From: Tethya wilhelma
Lineage: Eukaryota > Porifera > Demospongiae > Tethyida > Tethyidae
DNA: 64,000 nucleotides
Assembly (NCBI GenBank): GCA_964030475.1
Contig: CAXIPT010000001.1
Coordinates: 19,517,228 to 19,581,227 of the forward strand
Direction of reading: 5' to 3'
The notes beneath the pieces are model-generated. The model was not told the origin of the DNA. It was given only the letters and a program-made list of their open reading frames with translations, and ran no database searches. Made by a program: the position numbers and the translations under genes. How positions within the stretch are numbered: position 1 is the first letter of the stretch; every line of letters begins with the position of its first letter. Shown one piece after another: positions 61,101 to 64,000 of the stretch.

Positions 61101-64000
61101 CTCCATTTACTTTTTGATTGGTAATACATTACCTTGTAATGTTTTATTCTTAAGTGGCCTTCAGTTGGTTTCACCCACTTTAATGTAATACTGTCATATG
61201 TTGTATTGCATTTGATTGGTTTACCTGGTAAAGACGTTGCCACAGTATCAATGGGATCACTAGTACTATTTTCTGTATCAATCTGCACTTTGGAGTCAGC
61301 CATGTTTCTTTTCAGAATAGGAAGAATCTCAAATATATAACTAGTATTGCATTTCAAGCCATCTATGCATATCTCAGGCTTGAGAATTCCACGACCGCTT
61401 AGACGTTTGTTTTCTGTATCATCTTTACGTATAGCATTCATATCATGGTAGGTGATTTGGTAATAATCAACATGTTCTGAATAAAAATCAGGGGAGGTCC
61501 ATGAAAGAGTGATTGTGTCATGTGTTGCAGTTATAAGTGTTGCCTTACCAGGTTTACATGATGGTAAGGTTTCAACTGGGTCACTCCTCACACTCTGTTC
61601 ACCTTCACCTTTTTTACAATGAGGAACTACAACAAACTCGTACTGAGTCTTGCACTTGAGATTGTACACTATACAATTGTTTTCAGTACCACTGACTTTG
61701 TATGACAAAATATTTTTGGTAAGTGATTTTTTCTCAACATATTTTATGACATAGTGATCAATATCCTCAATGTGATGTTCTGGATGAGTCCATCGCAATT
61801 CGATTCTCTTCCAAAAAATATTAACAGCTACAGGTTTACCAGGTGATGTGGTGGTTTTGGTCCGGACAGGTATACTTGAGTCACTAACTGCACCAAGCAT
61901 TAGTTTTCCACTAGATGAATCCCTGATAAATGACTTGACTCTAAATAGGTACACTTTTCCAGGTATCAATTTATTCAGCTCACAGCTACATTGAGAACTT
62001 ATGTCTCTAGACTTGCTTGATTCTGTCCAGCTTGATGTTGAGTCAGAGTAATATCGAAATTCAACTTCATATTTTTGTACCTCATGTCCTTTATGAATAG
62101 GCATTTCCCACACTAGCTTGATTTCCTCATATTTTATTGTTTTAGCTTGTGGTTTTCCAGGTTTGTAGTAAACAGGTAAGGTTTTGATTGGTTTGCTGAG
62201 TTTACTGTCAGCTCCATGTTTTATATGGCAATGAGGTTGGACTTTAAAGGTATACTCTGTTTCAGGATCTAGTTCTTTAACAATTGCTTTACAAGTGAGT
62301 TGTTCTGCTTCATTGTGAGTATACACAACTGATTTAGAAACTTTTCCTATTCCCGAACATATATAGATGGTGTAATGACTGATTTTATCACTTCCTAGTT
62401 CTGGTTTTGTCCATTCCAATTGAACAGTAGTCTGGGTTATTTCAAAAACATTTGGTATTCCAGGTGGAGAAGTTGCTTTAGTAAAAACAGGATTACTGAC
62501 CTTACTCTCACTACCTTTACCAACACTGCAACGAGGAAGCACTTTGAATTCATACTTAGAGGCATAATCAATTTTTGTAACAATTGAGCTTTCTTTAGGT
62601 CCACTTGTCACTTTCATTTGCCATATAGTTTGTTCTACTTTCTTGTAATATACTTCATAGCTCTGAATATTTGTATCTGTGGCCATTTCTTCAGGTTTAA
62701 TCCAGTGCAATTTAACACTTTCGTGGGTAACTTCAGATACAGTTGGTTTTCCTGGAGGAGAGGTTGCCAAGGTTTTGATCACACTCGTTTTGCTCTCCAT
62801 GCCAACACCAGCTTCACCACACTCAGGAAGAACTTTTAATGTATATACTCTTCTCATATCGAGATTCTTCACTTCAGCGACAGAAATATTTGTTCTCAAC
62901 TCTTTGGACATACCTACACATTCATATCGAACTATGTATACGTTTACATTCTTGCTTCCAAACTCTGGTTTACTCCACTTTAAGGTGACACTGTTGTGAG
63001 TTATGGCAATAGCTGTTGGTTTTCCTGGTGATGATGATGGCTTGGTTTTTATAGGATCACTTATTTCACTAGCATTACCAAGATTGTCCCCTGTGCCACA
63101 GATGGGTATGACTTGAAATGTGTACTGAGTATTTATACAAAGCTCCTCAATAAGTATACTCTCTTCACTATTACTGGTTAAATGCTCTTTATGTTCTTTG
63201 TCATGATCATTTCTTGGAGAGGAATATAATATCTTGTACTTCTTAATGTCTTGAGCAATAAGTTCTGGCTTAGTCCAGGATAACATTATACTATGATGGG
63301 TCACAACTGAGGCTATCGGTTTGCTAGGTGATGAAGTACATCTAGTACAAATAGGATCAGTGAGTTTGCTTACAGAAACAACACCACCATTCTCCAATTC
63401 ATGCTGTATTTGAAATATATACCTAGTGTTAGGTTTCAATCCTGTTATAGTCCATTCTTGTTTAATGCACTTTGTCAGAAGTTTTCTTTTCCACTCTTTT
63501 TTATCTGTACAAGAATATCTTACAATAATCTTGTACGACTCATCACTAGGGTTAACGTTAGTACACTGCAGAGTGATGCTATTATGTGTAATAGCAATGA
63601 CTTTTGGCACATCTAATTGGCTAGAATGTGCTTTGGTCATAATGGGGTCACTGGTTCCACTTGCAGCACCAATACCACCGTTTTTTAATTCATGTTGTAT
63701 TTGGAACACATACTTGGTACTTGGATCAAGGTTGGTCACAATAAACTCTCCCTTAGAGCTCTTTATCATTATTTGTTTCCATTTTTTGTTTAGTCGATCA
63801 TCTACACAGCGATATCTTGCAATATATGACTCAACCTTATCACTATATCCAGGATTTATCCAATGTAGAGTGATACTATCATGTGTAATAGTAGTGGCTT
63901 TGGGCTTTGCCAATTGGTCACCAGGACTTGCAGATTTTTCTTCAGTCATAATTAGGTCACTTGTTTCACTTTCAGTCCCTGGACTACTATCCTCTAATTC
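58103..64000 (-). CDS. Giant fibronectin-III repeat protein with C-terminal P-loop GTPase (5' part outside window)
   Basis: One uninterrupted exon of at least 1965 codons. The frame is open past the ATG at 63949 to the window edge and reads SSPGTESETSDLI, the end of another FN3 domain, so the start lies outside. Fourteen complete FN3 domains of about 100 residues follow, each opening with a SPPGKP-type linker, ITHDSITLxW, and closing with YxFKVxP and SDPIxTK. After PPLAVNLYDKAR a GTPase-like domain begins: P-loop GATGEGKST (about residue 1475 from the ATG), switch-II-type DTPGYGDTRG, but no clear NKxD. Then a helical region and a Cys/His cluster (CMKCKLTCHHPC, later CLVCKCSWKEH) that may bind zinc, and a charged helical C-terminus. 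No signal peptide or membrane segment is visible. This FN3-plus-AIG1/septin-like GTPase layout is known from expanded invertebrate families of unknown function; an immune or scaffolding role is inference only. Confidence 0.8.
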   Translation of the reverse strand, partial: ELEDSSPGTESETSDLIMTEEKSASPGDQLAKPKATTITHDSITLHWINPGYSDKVESYIARYRCVDDRLNKKWKQIMIKSSKGEFIVTNLDPSTKYVFQIQHELKNGGIGAASGTSDPIMTKAHSSQLDVPKVIAITHNSITLQCTNVNPSDESYKIIVRYSCTDKKEWKRKLLTKCIKQEWTITGLKPNTRYIFQIQHELENGGVVSVSKLTDPICTRCTSSPSKPIASVVTHHSIMLSWTKPELIAQDIKKYKILYSSPRNDHDKEHKEHLTSNSEESILIEELCINTQYTFQVIPICGTGDNLGNASEISDPIKTKPSSSPGKPTAIAITHNSVTLKWSKPEFGSKNVNVYIVRYECVGMSKELRTNISVAEVKNLDMRRVYTLKVLPECGEAGVGMESKTSVIKTLATSPPGKPTVSEVTHESVKLHWIKPEEMATDTNIQSYEVYYKKVEQTIWQMKVTSGPKESSIVTKIDYASKYEFKVLPRCSVGKGSESKVSNPVFTKATSPPGIPNVFEITQTTVQLEWTKPELGSDKISHYTIYICSGIGKVSKSVVYTHNEAEQLTCKAIVKELDPETEYTFKVQPHCHIKHGADSKLSKPIKTLPVYYKPGKPQAKTIKYEEIKLVWEMPIHKGHEVQKYEVEFRYYSDSTSSWTESSKSRDISSQCSCELNKLIPGKVYLFRVKSFIRDSSSGKLMLGAVSDSSIPVRTKTTTSPGKPVAVNIFWKRIELRWTHPEHHIEDIDHYVIKYVEKKSLTKNILSYKVSGTENNCIVYNLKCKTQYEFVVVPHCKKGEGEQSVRSDPVETLPSCKPGKATLITATHDTITLSWTSPDFYSEHVDYYQITYHDMNAIRKDDTENKRLSGRGILKPEICIDGLKCNTSYIFEILPILKRNMADSKVQIDTENSTSDPIDTVATSLPGKPIKCNTTYDSITLKWVKPTEGHLRIKHYKVMYYQSKSKWRYSHKPVTQQLITDTDKVVVTVKNLLFGTNYQFKVQAVCHSAREDKDTLGMESENSDPIQTNATSPPSRPVASQITHNSVTLFWNSPMFGSYEIDYYTICKSNDGKNWTYFMPTVKQKHKAPNHQVSQNVPNLKPGTFYFFRIKSVCTNNGIGSNSEASNPVVTKEIAPPGKPQEYRVTHDSIVIKWKRPDFGQERIEYYQILCAKLHSGKVTIWDSENIDEQDKKAEYINFCKKNLEEKTEYVFKVLPVCQDDPAKGTESEQSDPIITKATSPPGQPRATKVTHNSIHLEWKKPDIGVPKSYDIYWKVAIDQQNWEFVANTLQDCYTITDQKVHPETQYYFKIRPQCDHYSGTDSVRSELVTTNPVCKPTQLGYFKKTHDSVTLTWTPPKHGSHIIKHYVVSYKCKADSDFKTTLSNTDTLLIPRLKHSTWYTFKVQAELKYQDSKIGIVFSDEFYVQTASPPLAVNLYDKARSDPRWHVNNSSIPAVYKVPEVKYRVIDERGCKFAKCHFGSRSRQGSGKQEKVLMLVGATGEGKSTLIEFMVNYFLGVKWGNKFRFQMIEQDGTSQTQSQTKFITAYTLYPSKDSALDYILTIIDTPGYGDTRGIKSDYALTDQIEKFFSNSKGINYIDGIGFVLKSSSVRLNAMQKHVFDSILRIFGEDMKNNIFLMITFSDAQIPPVLEAVHTQEIPYVGHFKFNNSALYVYNENPNDMISLSFWKMGVSALQDFFAEFKQMDAIGLGKTQAVLEERKQLGILIEGLQRQITTSIDLIRQLQHDKEAIQRNEDSDEPFMYDVEVIRSVEETVKKRATVCMKCKLTCHHPCTITKSHKLYKCAAMSGNFLTRNERSHCLVCKCSWKEHSNKEFKYVMKTVKENRTLDELVKEYISTAGDQRLSANKKIKAMGVVEQRLKEVYDKVLHLIEQTQLSIDRIDDLALRKCDPDYNPQIEYLDLLISVEEESKRPGSEQHIASLKSLRDRARITLHAIRSHRDRQAKKT

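Noticed and set aside
58610..63616. Several plus-strand ORFs of 60-111 codons
   Set aside because: They overlap the long minus-strand FN3-GTPase coding exon and are antisense shadows of it.

Overview
This is nuclear DNA of an early-branching animal, most likely a demosponge (Amphimedon-like). That is inferred from animal orthologues with spliced genes (ERCC8/CSA, WDR36/UTP21, DOT1L), compact introns, AT-rich spacers full of microsatellites and short inverted-repeat elements, and large lineage-specific families (many-FN3 GTPase, VIT-VWA surface proteins, tandem metallo-beta-lactamase-fold genes). Six isolated 'n' characters (32227, 36670, 39358, 45712, 47744, 49715) mark contig joins, so the middle of the window is a scaffold rather than a continuous read.

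Layout. 1-1059: the end of a protein kinase gene. 2389-16061: a cluster of paralogous genes for a two-exon metallo-beta-lactamase-fold (MBL) protein of the ComEC C-terminal type. Copy A (2389-8033) and copy D (11610-14057) are open; B is a pseudogene; C is a lone exon-1 relic; E1 is cut off. The most complete member, E (42085-44808, minus), carries a C-terminal PDZ domain. A, B and the E copies share one promoter/5' leader module. 16062-19282 (minus): WDR36 exons 1-9, fused at 16061/16062 to the broken MBL copy E1. 19450-22341: complete ERCC8, head to head with WDR36. 22697-28345: two VIT-VWA (inter-alpha-trypsin-inhibitor heavy-chain-like) genes on the minus strand, probably GPI-anchored. 28730-35699: DOT1L, five-prime and central exons only.

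36671-47743: contigs that look like other alleles or paralogous copies of sequence already seen. 36671-37782 repeats a DOT1L intron (31105-32226). 39358-47743 is a mirror image of 13546-18190 (WDR36 exons 3-10 on plus, then MBL copies on minus). I read this as allelic contigs placed inside the DOT1L gap, although a real inverted duplication is possible. 47745-50951: Ser-rich, basic C-terminal exons of a chromatin-type protein, possibly DOT1L, with contig 47745-49714 apparently inverted. 51297-54650: a third VIT-VWA gene whose C-terminus has gained membrane segments and a domain resembling a LINE retrotransposon ORF1 protein. 55068-56022: a frameshifted membrane protein. 58103-64000 (minus): a very large FN3-repeat protein ending in a P-loop GTPase and a Cys/His cluster, continuing beyond the window.

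The best candidate for something undescribed is the MBL(-PDZ) family. It has a conserved metal-site core, a low-complexity loop that differs in length and composition at the same position in every paralogue, exchangeable N-termini (one with a predicted acylation signal), a shared promoter cassette, and copies in every state from intact to relic. It sits in an accessory region beside a kinase and repeat elements. All gene models come from reading splice signals and frames by eye; the summed exon lengths of MBL A, D and E, ERCC8 and the three VIT-VWA genes are each exact multiples of three.
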